NCBI RefSeq assembly: GCF_001441615.1
Contig: NZ_LAXJ01000003.1
Coordinates: 310,001 to 374,000, forward strand
Source of the DNA: Roseovarius atlanticus
GTDB taxonomy: Bacteria > Pseudomonadota > Alphaproteobacteria > Rhodobacterales > Rhodobacteraceae
Direction of reading: 5' to 3'
Length of the DNA stretch: 64,000 bases
Of this stretch, positions 6,813 through 15,604 are shown in pieces. The position numbers and the translations under genes were made by a program. The notes under the pieces are model-generated. The model was not told the DNA's origin. It did not search any database and saw only the letters and a program-made list of their open reading frames with translations. How positions within the stretch are numbered: position 1 is the stretch's first letter; each line of letters opens with the position of its first letter.

Positions 6813-9257
6813 ATGGCTGATCTGCCGACAAAGGCGAAAGTGGTCATCATCGGCGGGGGCGTTGTGGGGTGCTCGGTGCTGTATCACCTGGCGAAAAAAG
6901 GCTGGAGCGATTGCGCTCTGCTGGAAAAGAACGAGCTGACCGCCGGGAGCACCTGGCACGCGGCGGGAAACGTGCCGACCTTCTCGACCAGCTGGGGCAT
7001 CATGAACATGCAGCGGTATTCGACCGAGCTTTATGCCCGGCTGGGGGATGAGGTCGACTATCCGATGAACTATCACCAGACCGGGTCGATCCGGCTGGCG
7101 CATTCCAAGGAGCGGATGCAGGAGTTCGAGCGGGCCAAGGGCATGGGCAAGCACCAGGGGATGGACCTTGAGATCCTGACCCCTGACGAGATCAAGGCGC
7201 GGTATCCGTTCATCGAGACGCATGACATCGTGGGCGCGCTCTATGACCCGAACGACGGCGATATCGACCCCGCGCAGGTGACGCAGGCGTTGGCCAAGGG
7301 AGCGCGGGACATGGGGGCGACGATCGTGCGGTTCTGTCCGGCGACGGGCGTGACGCAGGATGGCGACGGCTGGATCGTGCACACCGACAAGGGCGATATC
7401 GCCTGCGACTACGTGGTGAACGCCGCCGGCTACTATGCCCAGACGGTCGGCGAGTGGTTCAAGCCTTGCGGCGGGCGCACGGTGCCGATGATGGTGATGA
7501 GCCATCAATACGTTCTGACCGACGAGATCCCGGAGATCGAGGCGCATTCAAAGAAGACGGGCCGTAAGCTGCCGCTCTTGCGCGACGTCGATGTGTCCTA
7601 TTACTTCCGGCAGGAAAAGCATGGGTTCAACATCGGCCCTTACGAACCGAATTGCCGGGCGCATTGGGTCGAGCCATCGGATCCGATGCCCGAGGATTTC
7701 AGTTTCCAGCTGTGGTCGGATGACCTGGAGCGGATCGAGGATATCGTGGCGGATTCCATGGAGCGTGTGCCGGTGGCGGCCACGGCGGGGATCAGCCGGA
7801 TCATCAACGGGCCCATTCCCTATGCGCCGGACGGGCTGCCCCTGCTGGGGCCGATGCCGGGGGTGAAGAATGCCTTCGAGGCGTGTGTCTTTACCTTCGG
7901 GATCGCGCAGGGGGGCGGCGCGGGCAAGGTGCTGGCCGAGTGGATCGTGGACGGTGCGCCCGAGTGGGATATGTGGGCCGTCGATCCGAGGCGGTACACC
8001 GATTACACCGATCAAGATTACTGCGTGGCCAAGGGCATGGAGGTCTACGGCAACGAATACGCCATGCATTTCCCGTGGCACGAATGGCCCGCGGGGCGCG
8101 ACAAGAAGCTGTCGCCCAATCATGGGAAGGTTCTGGAACTGGGCGGCGTGATGGGGGCCTATAATGGCTGGGAGCGGGCCAACTGGTTCGCGCAGCCGGA
8201 TGACGACACGTCGGAGGAAAGCACCCATACGTGGAACCGCAAGGGACCGTGGGAGCAGCGCATCAAGGAAGAATGCGAGGCGGTGCGCGATGCCTGTGGC
8301 GTGTTGGACCTGCCGGGCTTTTCGCGGTTCCGGGTGCAGGGCGCTGGGGCCGACGACTGGCTGCGCGGCTTCGTGTCCGGGGGGCTGCCCAAGGTGGGTC
8401 GGATGAACCTGGTTTATGTCGCTAACGCGAAAGGCCGGATCGTGACGGAGTTTTCCTGTATCCGTCTGGCGGAGAACGACTTTGTTCTGATCACCGCGGC
8501 CACGGCGCAGTGGCATGACGGCGATCTCATTCGGAACAGCGTGCCGGACGGTGTGACGGTGACGGAGACGACGACCGAGCGATCGGCACTGCTGGTGGCG
8601 GGGCCGAAGAGCCGTGAAGTGCTGGCCGGGATCAGTGATGCGGATCTGGAGGCCGGGTGGCTGAGCCATCAGCACTGCACGGTGGCAGGGCGGCCCGCGT
8701 TCCTGATACGGGTGAGTTTCACCGGCGAGCTGGGCTGGGAAGTTCATGCCGAGAACGCGGAGATGCCGGCGATTTACGAGGCCATTCTGGAGGCAGGGGC
8801 GAAGCCCTTCGGGATGTATGCACTGAACAGCTTGCGGATCGAGAAAGGGTATCGGGCGTGGAAGGGTGACCTGAGCACAGATTACTCGATGCTGGAGGCC
8901 GGGCTTGAGCGGTTCGTGAAGTTCGACAAGGATCAGGATTTCAACGGGAAGGCGGCATTGATGGCGGAGAAACAGCAGGGTCGCAAGAAAGCCTTTGCGC
9001 CGCTGATCATCGACGCGGGGGAGGCGGATGCGCCCTATATGTCGACGATCTGGAACGGGGACGAGATCGTGGGTGAGACGACGAGCGGTGCGTGGGGATA
9101 TCGCGTGAACGCCAGCGTGGCGCTGGCGATGCTGCGGAGCGATATGGCTGATGCGGGCACGGAGCTGGAGGTGGAGATCTATGGCGAGCGGCGACGCGCC
9201 GTGGTGCAGCCGGATCAGCCGCTTTGGGACCCCGAGAACGCGCGGCTGCGGGCCTGA
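6813..9257 (+). CDS. Dimethylglycine/sarcosine dehydrogenase-like flavoprotein with GcvT domain (first of two)
   Basis: 814 aa. An N-terminal FAD-binding oxidoreductase (DAO) domain has the dinucleotide motif VVIIGGGVVGCS (residues 10-21) and the STWHAAG motif, whose His49 is the covalent FAD site in this family. The second half (from about 430) is the folate-binding GcvT fold with its C-terminal barrel (FTGELGWEVHAE, then LRIEKGYRAW). Such enzymes oxidatively N-demethylate dimethylglycine or sarcosine, pass the methyl to tetrahydrofolate and electrons to ETF. ATG 6813 follows GGGGAGAG and matches the start of its paralogue at 13095. The exact substrate is not certain. Confidence 0.88.
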   Translation: MADLPTKAKVVIIGGGVVGCSVLYHLAKKGWSDCALLEKNELTAGSTWHAAGNVPTFSTSWGIMNMQRYSTELYARLGDEVDYPMNYHQTGSIRLAHSKERMQEFERAKGMGKHQGMDLEILTPDEIKARYPFIETHDIVGALYDPNDGDIDPAQVTQALAKGARDMGATIVRFCPATGVTQDGDGWIVHTDKGDIACDYVVNAAGYYAQTVGEWFKPCGGRTVPMMVMSHQYVLTDEIPEIEAHSKKTGRKLPLLRDVDVSYYFRQEKHGFNIGPYEPNCRAHWVEPSDPMPEDFSFQLWSDDLERIEDIVADSMERVPVAATAGISRIINGPIPYAPDGLPLLGPMPGVKNAFEACVFTFGIAQGGGAGKVLAEWIVDGAPEWDMWAVDPRRYTDYTDQDYCVAKGMEVYGNEYAMHFPWHEWPAGRDKKLSPNHGKVLELGGVMGAYNGWERANWFAQPDDDTSEESTHTWNRKGPWEQRIKEECEAVRDACGVLDLPGFSRFRVQGAGADDWLRGFVSGGLPKVGRMNLVYVANAKGRIVTEFSCIRLAENDFVLITAATAQWHDGDLIRNSVPDGVTVTETTTERSALLVAGPKSREVLAGISDADLEAGWLSHQHCTVAGRPAFLIRVSFTGELGWEVHAENAEMPAIYEAILEAGAKPFGMYALNSLRIEKGYRAWKGDLSTDYSMLEAGLERFVKFDKDQDFNGKAALMAEKQQGRKKAFAPLIIDAGEADAPYMSTIWNGDEIVGETTSGAWGYRVNASVALAMLRSDMADAGTELEVEIYGERRRAVVQPDQPLWDPENARLRA

Positions 9258-9261
9258 GCCG

Positions 9262-9819
9262 ATGACCTTTCAGGTTACATTCAACGACAAGCCGCCCGTC
9301 GCGATGGAAGTGCACAACGCGGAATTGCGGCTTGCCCTGCGGCGGCAGAAAGGCCTTTTGCTGGATGTGAACCTGCTTAGCACGCGGCCGGGCCTGACGA
9401 CCGATGACCGGGGCGCGCCCGGATGGGACGCGCCGGTGGGGCTGAGCCTGGTGGTGAGCGATCACGTCGTGCCGGACGACCGCACGGGGTTGCGTGGACG
9501 CACCGTTGTCTATGACGGCGTGCCTGAGTTTGACCAGGGGTTCTTCTATTACTGGGATCACGAAAGCCTTGCTCGTCTTGGTCTCGCTCTGCGATGTGAT
9601 GCGACGGGAGATTTTGCGGTGGAAGCCGAAGGGCAGAGTGAGAGCGGGCACGTGTTTCGCGTGGACCTAGCGCTGCGCCTGCTGTCGGTTACGGTGGAAG
9701 CCGGGATGGAGCCGGGCGCGGATCTGGCACGCGCGTTGTTTCCCAATGGCATTGACGTGAGCGTGGCAGAGATGCGGGCGGGTGGCGTGATCGCGCAACC
9801 GGAAGGGACAGATCCATGA
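9262..9819 (+). CDS. Unknown small protein A, paired with the first dehydrogenase
   Basis: 185 aa, four bases after the dehydrogenase and overlapping the next ATG (ATGA at 9816). I do not recognise a named family. It looks beta-rich and soluble, with no signal peptide or membrane segment. A block around DDRTGLRGRTVVYDG followed by a strand-rich part (LGLALRCDATGDFAVEAEG) can be laid over the corresponding part of the unknown protein at 12428-13102. The two may therefore be distant paralogues, each beside its own dehydrogenase. A role as accessory, chaperone or subunit is inference from position only. Confidence 0.8.
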   Translation: MTFQVTFNDKPPVAMEVHNAELRLALRRQKGLLLDVNLLSTRPGLTTDDRGAPGWDAPVGLSLVVSDHVVPDDRTGLRGRTVVYDGVPEFDQGFFYYWDHESLARLGLALRCDATGDFAVEAEGQSESGHVFRVDLALRLLSVTVEAGMEPGADLARALFPNGIDVSVAEMRAGGVIAQPEGTDP

Positions 9820-10442
9820 GTATCGAGACCTACCTGATCTATCTTGGCGTGTTGGCGGCGTTTTTCCTGACACCGCCGGATACGAGCCAGTTGCTGATCA
9901 TTTCCAACAGCCTGCGGCACGGGCTGCGCCGGTCGCTGGCGACGGTTGCGGGCGACCTGAGCGCCAACGCGGTGCAGATGACGCTGGCGGCCTTTGGCCT
10001 GACGGCGGTGATCGCGGCGAATGCCGATGCGCTGTGGGTCGTGAAATGGGCGGGCGTGGCATATCTGTTCTGGATCGGATTGCGGCTGATGCTGTCGCGC
10101 GGCGGGGCCGAGAAACCGGGGGCTGCGGCGAAGGGGCGGCTGTTCCGGCAGGGGTTCGTGACCTCGTCGGCCAATCCCTATGCGGTGGTGTTCTTCGGGG
10201 CGCTCTTTCCGCAATTCATCGACGCGGGCGCGCCGATCCTGCCGCAACTTTTGGTGCTGGGCGTGACCTACCTGGTGGTGGACGGTCTGGTGCTGCTGTT
10301 GTGGGGCTGGGCCGCGACGCGGACCCTGGGGCGTGTGAAATCGCTGACGGGGGTTTGGATCAACCGTGTCTCGGGCGCGCTGATGGTGGGCGCGGCGGTG
10401 CTCTTGGGGCTGAAGGACCTGGACAAGGGGGCGGCGCGATGA
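9816..10442 (+). CDS. LysE/RhtB-family translocator (second of two)
   Basis: 208 aa, about six membrane segments. It differs from the first LysE protein by having FFLTPPDTSQLLIISNSL where the family usually shows TPGP, so Gly-Pro is replaced by Pro-Asp in the first-helix motif. The central SSANPYAVVFFGALFPQF block is typical. It overlaps the preceding and following genes by ATGA junctions (9816-9819 and 10439-10442), so it is in the same transcription unit. Likely an exporter of a small amine or amino acid; the substrate is unknown. Confidence 0.88.
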   Translation: MSIETYLIYLGVLAAFFLTPPDTSQLLIISNSLRHGLRRSLATVAGDLSANAVQMTLAAFGLTAVIAANADALWVVKWAGVAYLFWIGLRLMLSRGGAEKPGAAAKGRLFRQGFVTSSANPYAVVFFGALFPQFIDAGAPILPQLLVLGVTYLVVDGLVLLLWGWAATRTLGRVKSLTGVWINRVSGALMVGAAVLLGLKDLDKGAAR

Positions 10443-11509
10443 GCCTGCCCGAGACCATGTCGGGCGTCTACCTGACCGGCCATGGCGGGCCGGACAAGCT
10501 GGAATGGCGCGAGGATATTCCCGTGCCCCGGCCCGGGCCGGGAGAGGCGCTGGTGCGGGTGCTGGCGGCGGGAGTGAACAACACCGACATCAATACGCGC
10601 GAAGGCTGGTATTCGTCCGACGTGAAAGGCGCGACGGGCGACTTGCAGGACAACGTCGAAGCGGGCGGCTGGTCCGGGGCGCTGGACTTTCCGCTGATCC
10701 AGGGCGGGGACCTGTGCGGTGAGGTCGTGGCGCTGGGTGACGGCGTGAGCGCGGTGACGATGGGGATGCGGGTGATCTGCCCGATCAATCAGCCGCGCCC
10801 GACCGATGACAACCCGGTGGGGTTCGAGGCGCTGGGCTCGGAATATGACGGCGCGTTCGCGCAGTACTGCGTGGTGCCGGAGGGAGATCTGTTCGACGTG
10901 AGCGACGCGCCCTTGAGCGACGTGGAGTTGGCGGCGATCCCCTGCGCCTTTGGCACGGCGGCGGGGCTGCTGGACCGGGCCGGTGTGCAGGAAGGACAGA
11001 GCGTGCTGATCACCGGAGCATCCGGTGGCGTAGGGTTGGCGGCGGTACAACTGGCCACGGCGCTTGGGGCGAAAGTGACCGGCGTCTCGTCGGCACCCAA
11101 GGCCGATTGCGTGCGCGATGCAGGCGCAGTGGCGGTGATCGGGCGGGACGATGTACCGGCCGCCGATACCTTCCACGCGGTGATCGACCTGGTGGCCGGG
11201 CCGGGCTGGGGCGCGTTGATCGACGCGCTGCGGCCGGGCGGGCATTACGCGGTGGCGGGGGCCATAGCCGGGCCGGTGGTGGAGGCGGATCTGCGGCGCA
11301 TCTACCTGCGGGACATCACGATCCACGGCTGCACGTTTCAGCCGCGCGCGGTCTTCGCCCGGCTGGTCGAGATGGTGCGGGAAGGGGCGGTGAAACCGCT
11401 GATCTCGAAAACTTTTCCCATGCGGGAGATTGACAGGGCGCAGGAAGAGTTCATGTCGAAGCGGCATGCCGGAAAGCTGGTGCTGATCCCGGACGGCATC
11501 GACATCTGA
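10439..11509 (+). CDS. MDR-superfamily zinc-independent oxidoreductase (quinone oxidoreductase-like)
   Basis: 356 aa. An N-terminal GroES-like part (PGPGEALVRVLAAGVNNTDI) is followed by a Rossmann domain with ITGASGGVGLAAVQLA (residues about 195-210). The GHE motif and the catalytic cysteine of zinc alcohol dehydrogenases are absent, which favours a quinone-oxidoreductase-type NADPH enzyme. It overlaps the LysE gene by ATGA and sits between the two dehydrogenase modules. Its substrate and its place in the pathway are unknown. Confidence 0.85.
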   Translation: MSLPETMSGVYLTGHGGPDKLEWREDIPVPRPGPGEALVRVLAAGVNNTDINTREGWYSSDVKGATGDLQDNVEAGGWSGALDFPLIQGGDLCGEVVALGDGVSAVTMGMRVICPINQPRPTDDNPVGFEALGSEYDGAFAQYCVVPEGDLFDVSDAPLSDVELAAIPCAFGTAAGLLDRAGVQEGQSVLITGASGGVGLAAVQLATALGAKVTGVSSAPKADCVRDAGAVAVIGRDDVPAADTFHAVIDLVAGPGWGALIDALRPGGHYAVAGAIAGPVVEADLRRIYLRDITIHGCTFQPRAVFARLVEMVREGAVKPLISKTFPMREIDRAQEEFMSKRHAGKLVLIPDGIDI

Positions 11510-11531
11510 ACAAGGGCGCGGGAGGAAAGAC

Positions 11532-12431
11532 TTGGCACAGGTTACGCTGTTGGACGGCTCGATCGGGCAGGAGCTGGTGAAACGGTCCGGTGACCGGGCG
11601 ACGCCGCTATGGTCGACGCAAGTGATGATCGACCATCCCAAGCTGGTGGGCGAGGTGCACCTGGACTACTTCAACGTCGGCGCGACGGTGGCCACCACGA
11701 ACACCTACGCCGTGCTGCGCGACCGGCTGGTGCGGATCGGGCTGGAGGACAAGGTCGGGCAACTGACCGACACGGCGGTAAGGGCGGCGCGCCGGGCACG
11801 GGCGGCGAGCGGCGGCAAGGGCCGGGTGGCGGGGGCCATCGGCCCGCTGGTGCAGTCCTACAAGCCCGAAACCTGCCCGCCCGCCGCCGAAGCGGCGAAG
11901 ATGTATGCCGAGCCGGTCGGTTTGATGAAGGACCACGTGGACCTGTTTCTGCTGGAGACGATGTCGTCGGTGGACCAGGCCGAGGGGGCGCTGAGGGCTG
12001 TCGCGGGGCAGGGCCTGCCGGTGTGGCTGGCGGTGAGCGTGGACGATCACGATGGCACGCGCTTGCGCTCGGGCGAGCCGGTGGCGGACTTGGCGCAGAC
12101 CGTGGCCAAGCATTTGCCGGACGCGGTGCTGGTGAACTGTTCGCGCCCCGAGGCGATTGGGGCGGCATTGGAGGTCATCAAGGGGTTCGGTGTGCCGTTC
12201 GGCGCCTACGGCAACGGGTTCGCGGAGATCAGCGAAGGGTTTCTGGGCGATGCGCCCACGGTCGACGCGCTGGAGCAGCGCAAGGACATGGGGCCGCTGG
12301 ATTATGCCGAATACGTCATGGGCTGGGTCGGGCAGGGGGCCACGATCGTCGGCGGCTGCTGCGAGATCGGGCCGGCGCATATTGCCGAGATCGCGCGATG
12401 CTTGCAGGCGGCGGGACACGAGATCGTATGA
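11532..12431 (+). CDS. Homocysteine S-methyltransferase-family protein (betaine-homocysteine methyltransferase candidate)
   Basis: 299 aa starting at TTG 11532 after a strong GGAGG. The three zinc cysteines of the family are present: Cys203 (VNCSRPEA) and Cys276-Cys277 (GGCCEIGP). The N-terminal LLDGSIGQEL and TTNTY motifs are typical. Family members move a methyl group from betaine or S-methylmethionine to homocysteine. Placed between two dimethylglycine/sarcosine dehydrogenase genes, a betaine donor is the simplest reading, giving dimethylglycine as substrate for the neighbours. This assignment of the donor is inference. Confidence 0.85.
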   Translation: MAQVTLLDGSIGQELVKRSGDRATPLWSTQVMIDHPKLVGEVHLDYFNVGATVATTNTYAVLRDRLVRIGLEDKVGQLTDTAVRAARRARAASGGKGRVAGAIGPLVQSYKPETCPPAAEAAKMYAEPVGLMKDHVDLFLLETMSSVDQAEGALRAVAGQGLPVWLAVSVDDHDGTRLRSGEPVADLAQTVAKHLPDAVLVNCSRPEAIGAALEVIKGFGVPFGAYGNGFAEISEGFLGDAPTVDALEQRKDMGPLDYAEYVMGWVGQGATIVGGCCEIGPAHIAEIARCLQAAGHEIV

Positions 12432-13102
12432 CCGACGCCACGCTTGCCCCCGGCATGGTCCCGGCAAGCGGGCGCTTCCGCTATGAGGCCAAAGAGTTCG
12501 GGCGGCTGGATTTCGAGGTGAGCCATGCGAAGTTCGTCCTGTGGAAGACGTTCGAAAACGAACAGGAGGCCGAGGGCGTCCAGCTGAACATCATGATCGC
12601 GGCGCGCGCGCAGGAGATCCCGGACGAGAGCGGCGACGCGGACATGGTCTATCTGCTGGCGCCCGCGCTGACGACGGAATGGCTGACGATCCGCGAGGCC
12701 GATCTGGCCAGCCGTGACCGGGGCGCGCTGGACGGTGTGACGGTCGATTTCGATTGGGACAGGACCCCCGATGTGCCGGAGGCGCCGGCGGCGATCCAGG
12801 AAGGGTCTTACGGGTCGACCGAAGTGCTGAGGCTGTCGCTGAGCCATGTGCCGCCGGATCGATACCGCGTGCAGGTGCAGGCGAAGGACGAGTTCGGACG
12901 CGCCTGCGAGATCGACGCCGATCTGCCGCTGTTCGAGATCGGGGCAAGCAACTTTTCGATGTCGTGGCCAGCGGCGGTCGAGGACTGGCTTGACCGGCAT
13001 TTCGAGCGCGATGGCTTGCACGTCGAGTGGCGCACGGTGGGGCCGATGACCAACCAGTGGCAAAATCTTTACGCCTCGTTCAAGGAGACAGGGGATGAGT
13101 GA
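12428..13102 (+). CDS. Unknown small protein B, paired with the second dehydrogenase
   Basis: 224 aa, ATGA overlap with the methyltransferase gene before it and an 8-base overlap with the dehydrogenase after it. No named family is recognised. There is no membrane segment or signal peptide. The region DRGALDGVTVDFDWD followed by TEVLRLSLSHVPPDRYRV resembles the matching region of protein A (9262-9819) in motif order and predicted strands. The C-terminal part, with WPAAVEDWLDRHFERDG, is absent from protein A. The recurrence of such a protein beside each dehydrogenase suggests a shared accessory role. Confidence 0.8.
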   Translation: MTDATLAPGMVPASGRFRYEAKEFGRLDFEVSHAKFVLWKTFENEQEAEGVQLNIMIAARAQEIPDESGDADMVYLLAPALTTEWLTIREADLASRDRGALDGVTVDFDWDRTPDVPEAPAAIQEGSYGSTEVLRLSLSHVPPDRYRVQVQAKDEFGRACEIDADLPLFEIGASNFSMSWPAAVEDWLDRHFERDGLHVEWRTVGPMTNQWQNLYASFKETGDE

Positions 13103-15545
13103 TCTTCCGAAACGCGCCCGCGTGGTGATTGTCGGCGGCGGTGTGGTGGGCTGTTCGGTCGCGTATCACCTGGCCAAGCTGGGCTGGCAGGATGTGGTGC
13201 TGCTGGAGCGCAAGCAGCTGACCAGCGGGACGACGTGGCACGCGGCGGGGCTGATCGGGCAGTTGCGGGCCAGTGCCAACATGACCAAGCTGGCGCGGTA
13301 CTCGGCAGAGCTCTATCGCGGGTTGGAGGAAGAGACGGGCGTTGCCACGGGCCTGCGGCAGGGCGGGTCGATCTCGGTCGCGCTGACGCCCGAGCGGCGC
13401 GAGGAACTGAACCGGCAGGCGGCCATGGCTCGGGCCTTTGGCGTGCCGGTCGAGGAATTGTCGCCGGAGGAGATCAAGCAGAGATACGAGCATATCAACC
13501 TAGATGGCGTGACCGGGGGTGTCTGGCTACCGACGGACGGGCAGGCGGATCCGGCCAATATCGCGCTGGCGCTGGCCAAGGGCGCGCGCCAGAACGGAGC
13601 GCTGGTGAAGGAGCGGGTGAAGGTCACCGGGATTGCGCGGGATGGCCGCCGAGTGACGGGCGTGGATTGGGCCACTGACAATGGCGGCGAGACCGGGCAT
13701 ATCGCCTGCGACATGATCGTGAACTGCGCGGGCATGTGGGGCCACGAGGTGGGGCGCATGGCGGGCGTGAACGTGCCGCTTCATGCGTGCGAGCATTTCT
13801 ATATCGTGACCGAGGGCATCGACGGGCTGGGACAATTGCCGGTGCTGCGGGTGCCGGACGAATGCGCCTATTACAAGGAAGACGCGGGCAAAATCCTGCT
13901 GGGCGCGTTCGAGCCGAAAGCCAAGCCTTGGGGGATGAACGGCATTCCCGACAGTTTCGAGTTCGATCAGCTGCCCGAGGATTTCGACCATTTCGAGCCG
14001 ATTCTTGAGGCGGCGGTCAACCGGATGCCGATGCTGGCGGAGGCGGGGATACATACGTTTTTCAACGGGCCGGAGAGTTTCACGCCGGATGACGCGTATC
14101 ATCTGGGGCTGGCGCCGGAGATGGACAATGTGTGGGTGGCCGCCGGGTTCAACTCGATCGGGATTCAGAGCGCCGGGGGCGCGGGGCACGCATTGAGCCA
14201 GTGGATGGACAGCGGCAGGAAGCCGTTCGATCTGGGCGACGTAGATATCGCCCGGATGCAGCCGTTTCAGGGGAACAGGCATTACCTGTTCGAGCGCTCG
14301 AAGGAGACGCTGGGGCTGCTTTACGCCGATCACTTTCCGTACCTGCAAAAGCGCACGGCGCGGGGGGTGCGACGCTCGCCCTTCCATCACCACCTGCTGG
14401 AGCGGGGTGCGGTGATGGGAGAGATCGCCGGCTGGGAGCGGGCGAACTGGTTTGCGACGGACGGCCAGGAGCGGGAGTATCGCTATGGCTGGGGGCGCCA
14501 GAACTGGTTCGAGAATGCGGCCGCCGAGCATCGCGCAATCCGCACCGGGGTGGGCATGTACGACATGTCGAGTTTCGGCAAGATCCGGGTCGAGGGGCCG
14601 GATGCGGAAGCGTTTCTGAACCATGTCGGGGGCGGAGACTATTCGGTGCCGAATGGCAAGATCGTCTATACCCAGTTCCTGAATGACCAGGGCGGGATCG
14701 AGGCGGACGTGACGGTGACGCGGCTGAGCGAGACGGCGTACCTGGTGGTGACGCCCGCCGCAACGCGGCTGGCGGACCAGACGTGGATGGAACGGCACAA
14801 GGGCGCGTTCAACGTCGTGATCACCGATGTCACAGCAGGCGAAGGCGTGCTGGCGGTCATGGGGCCCGATGCGCGGGATGTTTTGCAGTCTGTCAGTCCG
14901 AACGACTTTTCCAACGAGAGGAATCCGTTCGGGACGGCGCAGGAGATCGAGCTGGGTATGGGCCTCGCCCGTGTTCATCGGGTCAGCTACGTGGGTGAGC
15001 TGGGTTGGGAGATTTATGTCAGCGCGGATATGGCAGGACACGCGTTCGAGACCCTGTACGAGGCGGGGCAGGATCACGGGCTGAAGCTTTGCGGAATGCA
15101 CATGATGGACAGCTGCCGGATCGAGAAAGGGTTCCGGCATTTCGGGCATGACATCACCTGCGAGGATCATGTGCTGGAGGCGGGGCTTGGCTTTGCCGTG
15201 AAGACGGGCAAGCTGGATTTCATAGGACGCGACGCGGTTCTGCGCAAGAAGCAGGCGGGGTTGGCGAAACGGCTGGTGCAATTCCGGCTGACCGATCCCG
15301 AGCCGTTGGTCTATCACAACGAGCCGGTGCTGCGCGATGGCGAGATCGTGGGCTATCTCAGTTCGGGGGCGTATGGTCATCATTTGGGCGGCGCGATCGG
15401 GATGGGCTATGTGCCGTGCGAAGGGGAGAGTGCGGAGCAGGTTCTGGCATCGAGTTACGAGATCGACGTGGCGGGGACGCGGGTGAAAGCCGAGGCGTCG
15501 CTGAAGCCGATGTACGACCCGAAATCGGAGCGCGTGAAGGTTTAA
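13095..15545 (+). CDS. Dimethylglycine/sarcosine dehydrogenase-like flavoprotein with GcvT domain (second of two)
   Basis: 816 aa, same architecture as the protein at 6813: FAD motif VVIVGGGVVGCS, covalent-FAD candidate His49 in TTWHAAGL, and a GcvT-type folate half with SYVGELGWEIYVSADM and CRIEKGFRHFGHD. This copy is closer to the classical dimethylglycine/sarcosine dehydrogenase pattern. The two could act in series, one on dimethylglycine and one on sarcosine, with ETF as acceptor; which takes which cannot be told here. It begins inside the end of unknown gene B (ATG 13095, stop of B 13102). Confidence 0.9.
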   Translation: MSDLPKRARVVIVGGGVVGCSVAYHLAKLGWQDVVLLERKQLTSGTTWHAAGLIGQLRASANMTKLARYSAELYRGLEEETGVATGLRQGGSISVALTPERREELNRQAAMARAFGVPVEELSPEEIKQRYEHINLDGVTGGVWLPTDGQADPANIALALAKGARQNGALVKERVKVTGIARDGRRVTGVDWATDNGGETGHIACDMIVNCAGMWGHEVGRMAGVNVPLHACEHFYIVTEGIDGLGQLPVLRVPDECAYYKEDAGKILLGAFEPKAKPWGMNGIPDSFEFDQLPEDFDHFEPILEAAVNRMPMLAEAGIHTFFNGPESFTPDDAYHLGLAPEMDNVWVAAGFNSIGIQSAGGAGHALSQWMDSGRKPFDLGDVDIARMQPFQGNRHYLFERSKETLGLLYADHFPYLQKRTARGVRRSPFHHHLLERGAVMGEIAGWERANWFATDGQEREYRYGWGRQNWFENAAAEHRAIRTGVGMYDMSSFGKIRVEGPDAEAFLNHVGGGDYSVPNGKIVYTQFLNDQGGIEADVTVTRLSETAYLVVTPAATRLADQTWMERHKGAFNVVITDVTAGEGVLAVMGPDARDVLQSVSPNDFSNERNPFGTAQEIELGMGLARVHRVSYVGELGWEIYVSADMAGHAFETLYEAGQDHGLKLCGMHMMDSCRIEKGFRHFGHDITCEDHVLEAGLGFAVKTGKLDFIGRDAVLRKKQAGLAKRLVQFRLTDPEPLVYHNEPVLRDGEIVGYLSSGAYGHHLGGAIGMGYVPCEGESAEQVLASSYEIDVAGTRVKAEASLKPMYDPKSERVKV

Positions 15546-15604
15546 CCCGGCAAAGCGGGGCCGGAGGCTGGCGTGGCGGGCGGGGCTGGTGTATGCGGCG
15601 GGCC

